Below, piece after piece: positions 49,228 through 57,400 of a stretch of DNA of 64,000 nucleotides; positions within the stretch are counted from its first letter, which is position 1; each line of letters opens with the position of its first letter. The notes under the pieces are model-generated. The model had not been told where the DNA came from, made no database searches, and saw only the letters and a list, made by a program, of their open reading frames with translations. The stretch comes from Geomonas edaphica (GTDB taxonomy: Bacteria; Desulfobacterota; Desulfuromonadia; Geobacterales; Geobacteraceae), in NCBI RefSeq assembly GCF_004917075.1, contig NZ_SSYB01000001.1:186001-250000 (forward strand), in the 5' to 3' direction. The translations under genes and the position numbers were made by a program.

Positions 49228-49431
49228 ATGACAGGCATAAGCCAGAGGGGATTCACCCTAATTGAGCTGTTGATCGTGGTGGCGGTCATCGGCATACTCG
49301 CCGCTATTGCCGTTCCGTACATCTCCGCATACCGCGTAAGGTCGTATAACGCCAGCGCCATGACGGATTTACGCTCTCTGAAGACCGAGCTTGAAGGGTA
49401 CCTTCTCGCACACGGGCAATACCCGAACTGA
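49228..49431 (+). CDS. Short type IVa pilin-like protein (second geopilin)
   Basis: 67 residues, start after GGGAGAGGTA. The leader MTGISQRG precedes the prepilin cut site G|FTLIELLIVVAVIGIL, with Glu5 present, so PilD can process it to a 59-residue mature protein that is only the N-terminal helix. Compared with the downstream PilA it has the same length and many identical positions, but Phe24 and Phe51 are replaced by Ile and Leu, and Gln23 by Tyr. It lies between pilR and pilA and its 3' end contains the start of the pilA regulatory region. A minor or alternative pilin is the likely role; a decaying duplicate is possible. Confidence 0.9.
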   Translation: MTGISQRGFTLIELLIVVAVIGILAAIAVPYISAYRVRSYNASAMTDLRSLKTELEGYLLAHGQYPN

Positions 49432-49438
49432 CAAAAAA

Positions 49439-49499
49439 TGTCACTTGTGGGCCGAAAAAGGTCAGTCAGGCGCGTGGGCAGGTTGTGTCATGCACTGTC
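49439..49499 (+). promoter_or_regulatory. Candidate PilR-binding TGTC motifs upstream of pilA
   Basis: TGTC occurs at 49439-49442, 49486-49489 and 49496-49499; the last two are 10 bp apart, on one DNA face. PilR of Pseudomonas recognises (C/G)TGTC elements upstream of pilA. They lie about 40-100 bp before the sigma-54 promoter, the usual enhancer distance. The assignment is inferred. Confidence 0.5.
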
Positions 49500-49538
49500 A
49501 AAGCCTGTAAAAACGCGCTTTCGCTTCACGGTTCTACT

Positions 49539-49554
49539 TGGCGCGCGAATTGCT
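49539..49554 (+). promoter_or_regulatory. Sigma-54 promoter of pilA
   Basis: TGGCGCGCGAATTGCT matches the -24/-12 consensus, with GG and GC separated by exactly 10 nt. It is 65 nt before the pilA start and downstream of the candidate PilR sites. Confidence 0.85.
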
Positions 49555-49618
49555 AAACAGTCACTCGTTATCAATTGGCGCGTCTAACGCGAGCCTATTT
49601 CACGCAAAGGAGAAAGAT

Positions 49619-49828
49619 ATGCTCAACAGACTGAGAAGCAAAAAAGGCTTCACCCTCATCGAGCTGCTGATCGTCGTCGCGATCATCGGCATCCTGGCTG
49701 CAATCGCCATCCCGCAGTTCTCTTCCTACCGCATTAAGTCGTACAACACCGCCGCAGCGAGCGACCTGAAAAACGTTAAGACCGCTCTCGAGGCTTACTT
49801 CGCAGACCACCAGGAATACCCGAAGTAA
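49619..49828 (+). CDS. pilA: Major geopilin PilA (N-terminal pilin domain)
   Basis: 69 residues from ATG 49619, with AAAGGAGAAAG directly upstream; the frame extends further left but without a ribosome site. The leader MLNRLRSKKG is cut before FTLIELLIVVAIIGIL, leaving 59 residues. It contains only the conserved pilin helix, as in Geobacter PilA, with aromatics at positions 1, 24, 27, 32, 50, 51 and 57 and Glu5. The globular domain of ordinary pilins is encoded separately by the next gene. Known Geobacter work assigns PilA to extracellular electron transfer and cytochrome secretion; which filament it forms is debated. Confidence 0.96.
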   Translation: MLNRLRSKKGFTLIELLIVVAIIGILAAIAIPQFSSYRIKSYNTAAASDLKNVKTALEAYFADHQEYPK

Positions 49829-49875
49829 TTGGTGTCTGAGCTGACTCAAACTAATAACCTTACAGGAGGCTTAAT

Positions 49876-50238
49876 ATGCTGAAGAAGATAGCTTTAACCC
49901 TTGCCGCGGTGGCAGTGATGGCAGCAGGTGCCTATGCAGGTTCCACTTATACCTCGGTTGACGCAGTGACCGCTCTGAACTTCAAACCGTCCAACAAGGT
50001 AGTTGTCATGTATTCCCCGGATACCGTGGCTTCCTCTCCGCAGAGCTACGTGATCGCGTCCAAGAACACCGCTGGTGACACCATTTACGCTACTTCCAAC
50101 ATCTCCACCACGATCTACAAAATCGTACCTACGGTGTCCACCACCGTCGGCCCTGGCATCCCGCTTTCCGCCACCGACAGCAACATTACCGCCCTGAGCG
50201 CCGGCGAGTCCGTTTTCAGCGGCTGGACCGCGATGTAA
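49876..50238 (+). CDS. spc: Spc/PilA-C: separate globular pilin partner
   Basis: 120 residues with a signal peptide (MLKKIALTLAAVAVMAAGAY, cut after AYA). The mature part is Ser/Thr/Val-rich and beta-like (TYTSVDAVTALNFKPSNKVV), ending in SAGESVFSGWTAM. It has the position and character of the G. sulfurreducens protein encoded just after pilA, called Spc or PilA-C, which stabilises PilA and can pair with it in a filament. The gene follows pilA by 47 nt, with AGGAGG upstream, and ends before a terminator. Confidence 0.85.
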   Translation: MLKKIALTLAAVAVMAAGAYAGSTYTSVDAVTALNFKPSNKVVVMYSPDTVASSPQSYVIASKNTAGDTIYATSNISTTIYKIVPTVSTTVGPGIPLSATDSNITALSAGESVFSGWTAM

Positions 50239-50264
50239 CGGTCGACCAGTTCATTGTGGTACCG

Positions 50265-50295
50265 ATGGGGCATGCCTGCATGCCCCATTTTTATT
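50265..50295 (+). terminator. Rho-independent terminator after spc
   Basis: ATGGGGCATGC and GCATGCCCCAT are exact complements around CT, followed directly by a T-run (TTTTTATT). It separates the pilin unit from the polysaccharide cluster. Confidence 0.9.
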
Positions 50296-50325
50296 CCACC
50301 ACACCAGGAAGGAGTACCGCCGTCG

Positions 50326-51132
50326 ATGCTGGCAAGATTTCCTTTGGCGCTCGCCACCTTCAAGGGGGGCTTTCGTGACCGCCTGCTGCTCGGTCTGTTC
50401 GTAGTTTCGCTGCTGCTGGTCTGCACCATGCCGATCTTTGGCTCCTTCTCCATGCGCGACGTCACCGCTGCGGCCACCACCTTTTCCCTTTCTGCCGTCT
50501 CGGTGATTGGCCTCCTGCTTGTCCTTCTGATCGGCTCCGCGCTTATACCGCGCGACATCCAGAGCCGTTCCATCTACGCTGTGGCCACCCTGCCGATCTC
50601 GCGTACGCGCTACCTTCTGGAGAAGTTCCTGGGGGTCGCGCTCTTGTTAGCCGCGAGCCTCGGCATCCTCGGCGCGATAAACGGAGCAGGCATCTGGTTC
50701 ATGTCCATGTCGTACCCACCGGATCGGCCCGTCGCATGGGGCAATTACCTGCTCTATCTAGTTTTCGATCTGGAAAAACTGCTTGTTCTCGCTTCTGTGC
50801 TCGTCCTCTTCTCGGCCGTTGCCACCTCGTCGTTGCTGCCGATGATCTTGACGCTTGCCGTGTATGCGGTGGGTATGACTACGGAGAAGGTGAAGCTCTT
50901 CATCGAGACGGCGGTCGGCGCACAGCGCATCTCCCCTACGATCAAGGCCGTGGTGCAGTTCATCTATTACCTGTTTCCCAACCTGTCTCCCTTCGATCTC
51001 AAGGTGCAGATGATCTACTCACTGCCGCTTGATCCCGCAGCGCTTCTCTTGACCTGCATTTATGGTTTGGGGTACGTTGTTGTGATGCTCGTTCTCGCCT
51101 CGTGTGTTTTCTCCCGCAGAGACTTCATATGA
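50326..51132 (+). CDS. ABC-2-type transporter permease
   Basis: 268 residues from ATG 50326 (MLARFPLALATFKGGFRDRL). About six membrane helices are seen, including LLLGLFVVSLLLVCTMPIFG and ALLLTCIYGLGYVVVMLVLA. RDIQSRSIYAVATLPISRTR is a typical cytoplasmic loop of ABC-2 permeases. Its ATPase partner is probably the protein encoded at 51964, with a TPR gene between them; all three overlap, so they are co-translated. The substrate is unknown but the context is surface polysaccharide. Confidence 0.85.
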   Translation: MLARFPLALATFKGGFRDRLLLGLFVVSLLLVCTMPIFGSFSMRDVTAAATTFSLSAVSVIGLLLVLLIGSALIPRDIQSRSIYAVATLPISRTRYLLEKFLGVALLLAASLGILGAINGAGIWFMSMSYPPDRPVAWGNYLLYLVFDLEKLLVLASVLVLFSAVATSSLLPMILTLAVYAVGMTTEKVKLFIETAVGAQRISPTIKAVVQFIYYLFPNLSPFDLKVQMIYSLPLDPAALLLTCIYGLGYVVVMLVLASCVFSRRDFI

Positions 51133-51977
51133 GGCGGCTTGTTGCTCTTTTCATCGGCCTTGCTCTGCTGGTGCCGTCGCTTCTCGCGCTCACCGCCACC
51201 CGCAAGGCCGCTCCTGCTCCGGAGAGACTTGGTTATAAGCCTTCCTTCGAGGTAACCTTCTTCACCTCGCTCGAACACCGCTACCTGCTCTCCGAGCTTC
51301 TTTTCTACGATGCTGCGTTTTACTACGGGACGATTGTGGAGACGAAGCAGACACCGGATTACGGCACGCTCCTAAGGTACGTTGACATCTCGACCCGGCT
51401 CAACCCCTACAACATCGATTCCTACTACTTCGGGCAGGCCATTCTCACTTGGGACGCCGGAATGGTGCGGGAGATGAATTTCATAATGGAGCGCGGCGCT
51501 AAGAAGAGGCCCTGGGATTTCTACATCCCGTTCTTCATCGGTTTCAATGACGCCTACTTCCTCAAGGACTACCAGAGCGCGGCCCGCTACATGGCGCGTG
51601 CGGCGCAGTTGAACCCAAAGGTTGGATATCTCTCGAACCTGGCCGGACGGTTTTACTATGAATCTAACCAGACGGAACAGGCGATACAGTATCTCAAGGT
51701 GGTTTACCAGGGTACGTACAGCGACCAGGTCCGCGCGGGGATTAAGACCCGCATTGAGGCGCTGGAAGCCATCCTTTTCCTGGAGAAGGCGGTGCAGCGC
51801 TACGAGAAAGAGACAGGACGGACGCCCCAGCTTCTTTCTGATCTCGTTGCCGGCGGCATTCTGAAGGGGATCCCCCCCGATCCCTACGGCGGCACCTTTT
51901 ATTACGACCGCAGTGACAATCGCGTCAAGACCACCAGCAAAATGGCATCGCACGGAGCAGCGCATGACCGCAATTGA
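51129..51977 (+). CDS. TPR-like membrane-anchored protein with pseudopilin-like tail
   Basis: 282 residues from ATG 51129 (ATGA overlap). An N-terminal helix (MRRLVALFIGLALLVPSLLA) anchors a mostly helical domain with TPR-like units (LNPYNIDSYYFGQAILTWDA, DYQSAARYMARAAQLNPKVG, YYESNQTEQAIQYLKVVYQG). The last 45 residues differ: YEKETGRTPQLLSDLVAGGI and GIPPDPYGGTFYYD resemble the C-terminal strand and loop of GspG-type pseudopilins. The gene is interleaved between an ABC permease and its ATPase, overlapping both, so a role in that exporter is likely. Confidence 0.8.
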   Translation: MRRLVALFIGLALLVPSLLALTATRKAAPAPERLGYKPSFEVTFFTSLEHRYLLSELLFYDAAFYYGTIVETKQTPDYGTLLRYVDISTRLNPYNIDSYYFGQAILTWDAGMVREMNFIMERGAKKRPWDFYIPFFIGFNDAYFLKDYQSAARYMARAAQLNPKVGYLSNLAGRFYYESNQTEQAIQYLKVVYQGTYSDQVRAGIKTRIEALEAILFLEKAVQRYEKETGRTPQLLSDLVAGGILKGIPPDPYGGTFYYDRSDNRVKTTSKMASHGAAHDRN

Positions 51978-52890
51978 AGTCGCTTCCATCAGCAAGACAT
52001 TCACCAAAAAGCTTACCCACAAGGTGCGCGCCCTGAACGAGGTCTCCTTTTCGGTTCCGCAAGGCAACGTGTTCGGCTTCATCGGCCCAAACGGTGCGGG
52101 CAAGAGTACCACGATAAAGATCCTGATGGGGCTTTTGCGCCCTGATACCGGGAGCACTTCCTTCTACGGCCAGGACTCCAGGCTTCCTGCAGCTCGTGCT
52201 AAGGTCGGGTATCTTGCTGAAAATCCTTCCTACTACGACTATCTTACTCCGCGCGAGTTGCTTGGTTTCGTGGCGCACTACTTCGACGTACCCGCCGATC
52301 GTAGGGACGCAAGAGTTGAAGAGGTGCTCGGAGTTATCGAACTTACGCACGCGGCGGACCGCCCGATCAGAAGCCTCTCCAAGGGGATGGTGCAGCGCAT
52401 TGGGCTTGGGCAGACGCTTGTTCACGACCCAGACCTCTACATTCTGGACGAACCTATGTCCGGGCTCGACCCGCTGGGGCGCGCCCTGGTGGCCGATATC
52501 ATCCAGCAGTTGAAGTCCCGCGGCAAAACTGTCTTTTTCAGCACGCACATAATTCACGATGTCGAGAGGGTATGTGACGACGTGGCGCTACTTTTGAACG
52601 GGTCACTGCAGTTTTGCGGCGCGGTTAAGTCGGTCATCGACGAGAGCTTCAATTCCTATGAGGTGGTGCTCAGAGTAAGCGGTGGAGCTGTTCCTGACCT
52701 GCCTGAAGGGATTTGCGCAGCCCGTGAGGGTGACACCTGGCGTCTCTCCATCCCGCGCGAGGAATTGAACCCGCTCCTTGCTTCTCTCTCCAGGAATAAC
52801 GAGCTCCTCTCTGTTGAACCTGAACGGAGGACGCTCGAGCACATCTTCGTGGATCTGATAAAGAGCGCTGGAACGGCACAGGGGCGTTGA
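51964..52890 (+). CDS. ABC transporter ATP-binding protein (ABC-2 exporter)
   Basis: 308 residues from ATG 51964, overlapping the TPR gene by 14 nt. Walker A is FIGPNGAGKSTTIKILMG, the Q-loop region YLAENPSYYDYLTP, signature RSLSKGMVQRIGLGQ, Walker B LYILDEPMSGLDPLG and the H-loop FFSTHIIHDVERVCD. It follows the drug/lipid-exporter pattern with a roughly 90-residue C-terminal extension. It should energise the permease encoded at 50326. In G. sulfurreducens an ABC exporter ATPase (XapD) encoded downstream of pilA is needed for the matrix that anchors cytochromes; this may be the counterpart. Confidence 0.9.
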   Translation: MTAIEVASISKTFTKKLTHKVRALNEVSFSVPQGNVFGFIGPNGAGKSTTIKILMGLLRPDTGSTSFYGQDSRLPAARAKVGYLAENPSYYDYLTPRELLGFVAHYFDVPADRRDARVEEVLGVIELTHAADRPIRSLSKGMVQRIGLGQTLVHDPDLYILDEPMSGLDPLGRALVADIIQQLKSRGKTVFFSTHIIHDVERVCDDVALLLNGSLQFCGAVKSVIDESFNSYEVVLRVSGGAVPDLPEGICAAREGDTWRLSIPREELNPLLASLSRNNELLSVEPERRTLEHIFVDLIKSAGTAQGR

Positions 52891-54674
52891 TGAGAGGGAG
52901 GATCTTCCCATTTCTTACCATCATCTCCGCGGGCATCATAGCCTACCTCTGCGCGTTGCAGTCCGGATTCCTCTCCATCGATGATGTGGGGATGACGCAA
53001 TTTGTCAGCCAGGTGGATCTAAACCTGAAGTCGCTACTTTTCGGCGGGGCGAGCACCTACTACCGGCCGCTGGCCGTGATCTCCTACGTTGCCAATTACA
53101 GTCTTTTTTATCTGGATCCCTTCTGGTTCCATGCGGTGAACCTTGGGCTGCACTTGGCGAATGCCTTGCTTGTGCATGAGCTTGCGCTGGTTTTTTTCGC
53201 ACAACGTGCCTGTCGGGAGCGTGCCGCGCTTTTGGCTGCTCTCTTTTTCCTCTTGAACCCCGTTAATACCGAGGCGGTGATCTGGGTCTCCGCAAGGCCA
53301 GATCTTTTGTGCACCCTGTTTTTCATCCTTTCCGTGTTGCTCTTGTTGCGCCACGGCGCCGACATGACGCCTAGGACCCTTGCTCTGTTCGTCATGGCCT
53401 ACCTTGCCTCGCTGGCGGGCAAGGAGTCATCGATCGCCCTTGTCCTCATCGTTCCGCTTTATCTCGTGATACGCTTTCCCCGCGTTACGCTAAAAGAAGG
53501 CCTTTATCTAGGCGGGGGCGTCTTTGCCGCCACCTGCGTTTATCTGCTTCTGCGTGCCGGTTCATCTCTGAATTTCGATCGCGGCGTCGGCAGTCTTGCC
53601 AAGGGGGTGATGAACACCGGGGGGGGCGGGGTGCAAAAAGGCGCGGAGGCAGTAAAAGCCGCAGGGGTGATCGCGCAAAACTACGATTACCCATCCTTTC
53701 TCGATGCCATGGGGGCGTACGGCTTCTACCTGCGCAAGCTGGTGTTTCCTTTCCCGCTCAGCTTCACCATCTTGGAATACAACCATGCGGCCGGGCTGAT
53801 CTGCTTCGCTTTAGGCATTGCCGCCGCGTTGCTTTTGTTTCGGCGCTTTCCGGAAACGCTGCTACCTTTACTCATCATCTTTGCTGGGATCGTACCGCCG
53901 CTGCTCGCCTACCTGGGAAGGATCCCTTGGACCCCGTTCGGGGAGCGCTACCTCTACCTCCCAATGGTGGGATTTTCCCTGCTGGTTTCCTTGCTAGTCA
54001 CCAGGATCCCGAGGATGCCGTCATGGGTCCCACTTGGTGCCGTGCTGCTTTTAGCTATCCCCACCATTTCGCGAGCAGCGCTTTGGTCCGATGGCGTTGC
54101 TTTTTGGGAAGACAACATAAAAAATGCCCCCGGTTTCGCCAAGAGCTATTCCGCCCTCGGTGTGCTGGCGTTTGAAGAACTGCGCTACGACGATGCCGAG
54201 AGGTACATGAAGAAGGCTCAGGCGCTTGGTTTCAACGAGCCGGTGATATGGACGAACCTGGGGCATGTCTACCTGGCGAAGGGTGACTATACGCGCTACG
54301 AACAGGTCATGAACAAGGCCGCGGCCCGGTCACAGCAGCCGAACCCGGTCTACAGCGAGATGATCCTCGCGCTCATGACGGCACGCGGTATGGACGAGCG
54401 GACCCGCTTCGAAAAGGCGATCAAGTACCATTTGATCATGCTGAAAAAAGACCCGACCTATTTCGACGCCTACTACTACCTTGGAAGGCTTTACTACGCA
54501 GCCGGCGATGTGCCAAACGCTCAACGGTACATCGGCCGTTACGCTCAACTTGCCCCACGCGGCGAGTACGCCTCTTTTGCGGCGAAGATGCTCGACAACC
54601 TCACCAAGGGAAAGGTGAGACTGCGCCCCGAGCTGCAGGGCCTCAAAAGCGAAGCAGCGGAGCAGGCACTGTGA
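52890..54674 (+). CDS. GT-C-like membrane protein with C-terminal TPRs (TMTC-like)
   Basis: 594 residues from ATG 52890, overlapping the previous stop by TGATG. The N-terminal two thirds hold about ten membrane helices; the first loop has SGFLSIDDVGMTQFV with a DD motif as in GT-C glycosyltransferases. YYRPLAVISYVANYSLFYLD, FHAVNLGLHLANALLVHELA and NPVNTEAVIWVSARPDLL are typical of TMTC/O-mannosyltransferase-like proteins. From about residue 420 TPR units follow (YSALGVLAFEELRYDDAERY, YYLGRLYYAAGDVPNAQRYI). It probably glycosylates an exported acceptor; specificity is unknown. Confidence 0.85.
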   Translation: MRGRIFPFLTIISAGIIAYLCALQSGFLSIDDVGMTQFVSQVDLNLKSLLFGGASTYYRPLAVISYVANYSLFYLDPFWFHAVNLGLHLANALLVHELALVFFAQRACRERAALLAALFFLLNPVNTEAVIWVSARPDLLCTLFFILSVLLLLRHGADMTPRTLALFVMAYLASLAGKESSIALVLIVPLYLVIRFPRVTLKEGLYLGGGVFAATCVYLLLRAGSSLNFDRGVGSLAKGVMNTGGGGVQKGAEAVKAAGVIAQNYDYPSFLDAMGAYGFYLRKLVFPFPLSFTILEYNHAAGLICFALGIAAALLLFRRFPETLLPLLIIFAGIVPPLLAYLGRIPWTPFGERYLYLPMVGFSLLVSLLVTRIPRMPSWVPLGAVLLLAIPTISRAALWSDGVAFWEDNIKNAPGFAKSYSALGVLAFEELRYDDAERYMKKAQALGFNEPVIWTNLGHVYLAKGDYTRYEQVMNKAAARSQQPNPVYSEMILALMTARGMDERTRFEKAIKYHLIMLKKDPTYFDAYYYLGRLYYAAGDVPNAQRYIGRYAQLAPRGEYASFAAKMLDNLTKGKVRLRPELQGLKSEAAEQAL

Positions 54675-55522
54675 ACGAGACCGCGATGAAATACCTGGCC
54701 ATGCTGCGCCCCGCCCAGTGGCTGAAGAACCTGATGATCTATTTCCCGCCGTTTCTCGGCGGGACGATCCTGACGCCAGGCGTCTGGCGCGTCGGCTTGC
54801 TCCCTTTTGCAGCCTTTTGCCTTGCCGCAAGTTTCACCTACCTGGTGAACGACATTTGCGATCGGGAAAACGACTTGCACCATCCGGTGAAGAAGAACCG
54901 TCCCATTCCCTCAGGCTCGGTCTCGGTGCGCACGGCCTTCGTGGTCTCATTGGTGCTGCTCGGCTCTGCCCTATGGCTCGCCACAGAGGTTTCCGGCACT
55001 TTTCTGCTCCTGCTTGCCGGCTATCTGGTGGTCTCGGTTTCCTATTCGCTGAGGCTCAAGGAGATTCCTGTGTTGGATCTCTTCTGCATCTCCTCCGGAT
55101 TTCTTTTCAGACTAGAGGCGGGTGGGGTAGCCTTCGGAATCACGGTTTCGCAGTGGCTCTTTCTCTCTGTGTTTCTTCTGTCATTGTTTTTAAGCACCGG
55201 GAAGCGCCTTGGAGAACTTAACGCACTGGGCGAAAACGCCGGGCAGCACCGCAAGTCGCTCATGCGCTACCCGGACGGTTTTCTTGAGCTCGCGCTCTCC
55301 CTCACGGGAGCCGCTGTTCTCGTCACCTACACCATATACGTGGTCGCACGTCCGTCGTTGGTCTACACTGTGTTACTTTGCTGCTTTGGACTGCTTCGCT
55401 TCATGTTCCGCGTGAAGGCAGGGATGGGAGGGGATCCGACAGAATCGCTTCTCAAGGACCGGCAGCTTCTGGTGGTCAGCATCCTGTGGGCCAGCGCGTT
55501 CTTCTGGATTGTTTACCGGTGA
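54671..55522 (+). CDS. UbiA-family prenyltransferase, DPPR-synthase-like
   Basis: 283 residues, GTG start overlapping the previous gene. About eight helices. The first Asp-rich motif is YLVNDICDRENDLHHPVKKN followed by RPIPSGSVSV, and the second region includes GKRLGELNALGE. The start LAMLRPAQWLKNLMIYFPPF is characteristic of decaprenyl-phosphate phosphoribosyltransferases, which make polyprenyl-phosphoryl ribose, a donor precursor for arabinose or ribose in cell-surface glycans. The dprE1/dprE2 epimerase genes are not in this window. Quinone prenyltransferase is the less likely alternative. Confidence 0.82.
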   Translation: MNETAMKYLAMLRPAQWLKNLMIYFPPFLGGTILTPGVWRVGLLPFAAFCLAASFTYLVNDICDRENDLHHPVKKNRPIPSGSVSVRTAFVVSLVLLGSALWLATEVSGTFLLLLAGYLVVSVSYSLRLKEIPVLDLFCISSGFLFRLEAGGVAFGITVSQWLFLSVFLLSLFLSTGKRLGELNALGENAGQHRKSLMRYPDGFLELALSLTGAAVLVTYTIYVVARPSLVYTVLLCCFGLLRFMFRVKAGMGGDPTESLLKDRQLLVVSILWASAFFWIVYR

Positions 55523-56343
55523 TGGCCATGCTGAAGATGCTTTACTGGTCGCTTCGTCTCGACCACCAGCTGCTTTTTCACGTTTCGGGGCTCCCCCTTT
55601 GTAGGAAGCTCTCGCTTGTACTGAAAAAGTACGCGCTCTACTGCTTTGGCATGGCTCGCACCGTGGCGGGGAAGGCGAAATCATTCATGGTTTTCGGTTC
55701 CCGCTTCTGGTACAATGAGCCGCTCGCGCCAGCCTCCATCGAACGTGTTTACTGCTCGTCGCATCATCTACTTGGGCTTTTGCAAGAGCGCCCAGTGGTG
55801 GTAGACGTTGGCGCCAACATAGGTCAGTTCAACCTTTTTGCCAGGCAGTATCTTGGCGCCCGACGTGTCGTCAGCATAGAGCCCGACCCGGGGAGCTTTG
55901 AACTGCTCCGCCGTAACGCGGCGCTCTCATCCGATTGCCTTTGTTGCGCCGTGAGCGATCGTGACGGTGAGGTGCTCTTTCATGTCGCCAGCGAGTCGAG
56001 CCAGTTGAGCTCCTATCTCACCCAGCCTGATGCCGGTTACCGGAGTAGCTACAAGGTGCCCGCTCGGACCCTTGATGCAATCGTCGACGAGTTGGGGGTA
56101 GGGGAGGTCGACCTGCTGAAGATCGACACCGAAGGGAGCGAGCTGGACGTCCTGAAATCTGCTGAGGAGCTGCTTGCCCGCACCAGGTATGTACTTGTGG
56201 AGATGAGCGTTTTCAGGAGGAGCACCGGGAATCTGTTCCAAATCGGGACCTTTCTTGAAGCGCGGGGGTTCGTGCTGGCAAGGCTTTCGGCGAGTGATGA
56301 GGGGCGGCCGCGCGACGTCGACGGGCTCTTTAAACGGGTATGA
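55522..56343 (+). CDS. FkbM-family methyltransferase
   Basis: 273 residues from ATG 55522 (TGATG overlap); ATG 55528 is possible. The C-terminal 190 residues are an FkbM SAM-dependent methyltransferase: RPVVVDVGANIGQFNLFARQ, RVVSIEPDPGSFELLRRNAA, VDLLKIDTEGSELDVLKSAE. FkbM enzymes O-methylate sugars or secondary metabolites. In this cluster, methylation of a polysaccharide sugar is the likely task. The N-terminal 85 residues are basic and unrecognised. Confidence 0.88.
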   Translation: MAMLKMLYWSLRLDHQLLFHVSGLPLCRKLSLVLKKYALYCFGMARTVAGKAKSFMVFGSRFWYNEPLAPASIERVYCSSHHLLGLLQERPVVVDVGANIGQFNLFARQYLGARRVVSIEPDPGSFELLRRNAALSSDCLCCAVSDRDGEVLFHVASESSQLSSYLTQPDAGYRSSYKVPARTLDAIVDELGVGEVDLLKIDTEGSELDVLKSAEELLARTRYVLVEMSVFRRSTGNLFQIGTFLEARGFVLARLSASDEGRPRDVDGLFKRV

Positions 56344-57395
56344 GAATCGTTTACTACGCCCATAGCGTCCTCAGCCGTGGTGGCGATAAGATGGTCATCG
56401 CCCACCTCCGGCATTTGGCCGAGTCTGGGCATGAAGTGGTACTGCGGGTAAATGCGTTGGAAACGGTTTTCCCGATGTCTCCGTCCTTTGTGTTAGAGCG
56501 TCCGCTTTTCCCCGGAAAGTGGGGGACGTTGTTGAGTTCTCTGTTTGAGAAGCAGAATGCGGACCTGGTCCTTGCCACTATCGTTCCTACAGCGCTCCTT
56601 CTTTGGGTTAGAAATCGCGGAAGAGTGGTCTACTTCGCCCAGGATGATAACGAAACTGCTTGTAACCGGCTACTGAAACCACTGATCCGTTTACTTTCGT
56701 TTCTAGTATTACGCGTATGCTCTTTGCCCACCGTTGCTGTCTCGCATGTGCTCGCTTCTACTTTCAAGAAGCGGTTCGGCACCAATTGCTGGGTTGTCGA
56801 AAACGGCATCAGTACGGACGTCTTCTACCCGGCTCCCTCTTCCGAACTGATTACAGCGAAGGAAGGACGAAAGTCCGTGCTTGTTCTGTCACGCAAGGAC
56901 CCGCGGAAGGGGTTTGATCTTGCCTTGAAGGCCATCAAGCAGTTACCTAGTTATCTCCGAGAGCAAGTCGAGATCTGGACCGTTGACGAGAAGTTGGACA
57001 TCCCCAATATCAAGCATCGTAACTTCGGGGTGGTGGATGAGGCGCGCATGCGTGTCCTTTTCAGTAGTGCCGACGTTTTTCTGTACCCAAGTTGGTCTGA
57101 GGGGTTCGGACTCATGGTCTTGGAGGCTTTTGCTTGTGGGTGTCCTGTTGTTACAACTGAAGCTGTAGGATTTGTTCGGAATACCAATGCGCTAGTCACT
57201 AGAGTAGGCGATGTCGCCTCTCTTGCCGAGAAACTCGCTGTTGCTCTCACGGACCCTCAAACTACCAGTTCACTTACTCAAGCCGGCTTTGAGTTGGCTC
57301 AGCGGTATGAGATAACCGGGGCATCGGAACAGTTTGAAGGAATTATAAAAGATATTTTATCCTGCAGGACTAAAGCGAAACGTCTAACCGGATAA
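56340..57395 (+). CDS. Glycosyltransferase family 4 (GT-B fold)
   Basis: 351 residues, ATGA overlap. MRIVYYAHSVLSRGGDKMVI is a GT4 N-terminus; the nucleotide-sugar domain shows VLVLSRKDPRKGFDLALKAI, VLFSSADVFLYPSWSEGFGL with MVLEAFACGCPVVTTEAVGF, the EX7E-type motif. It adds a sugar in the cytoplasm. From roughly 56.5 kb the base composition drops noticeably relative to the pilus genes, suggesting recent acquisition. Confidence 0.9.
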   Translation: MRIVYYAHSVLSRGGDKMVIAHLRHLAESGHEVVLRVNALETVFPMSPSFVLERPLFPGKWGTLLSSLFEKQNADLVLATIVPTALLLWVRNRGRVVYFAQDDNETACNRLLKPLIRLLSFLVLRVCSLPTVAVSHVLASTFKKRFGTNCWVVENGISTDVFYPAPSSELITAKEGRKSVLVLSRKDPRKGFDLALKAIKQLPSYLREQVEIWTVDEKLDIPNIKHRNFGVVDEARMRVLFSSADVFLYPSWSEGFGLMVLEAFACGCPVVTTEAVGFVRNTNALVTRVGDVASLAEKLAVALTDPQTTSSLTQAGFELAQRYEITGASEQFEGIIKDILSCRTKAKRLTG

Positions 57396-57400
57396 CGAGC

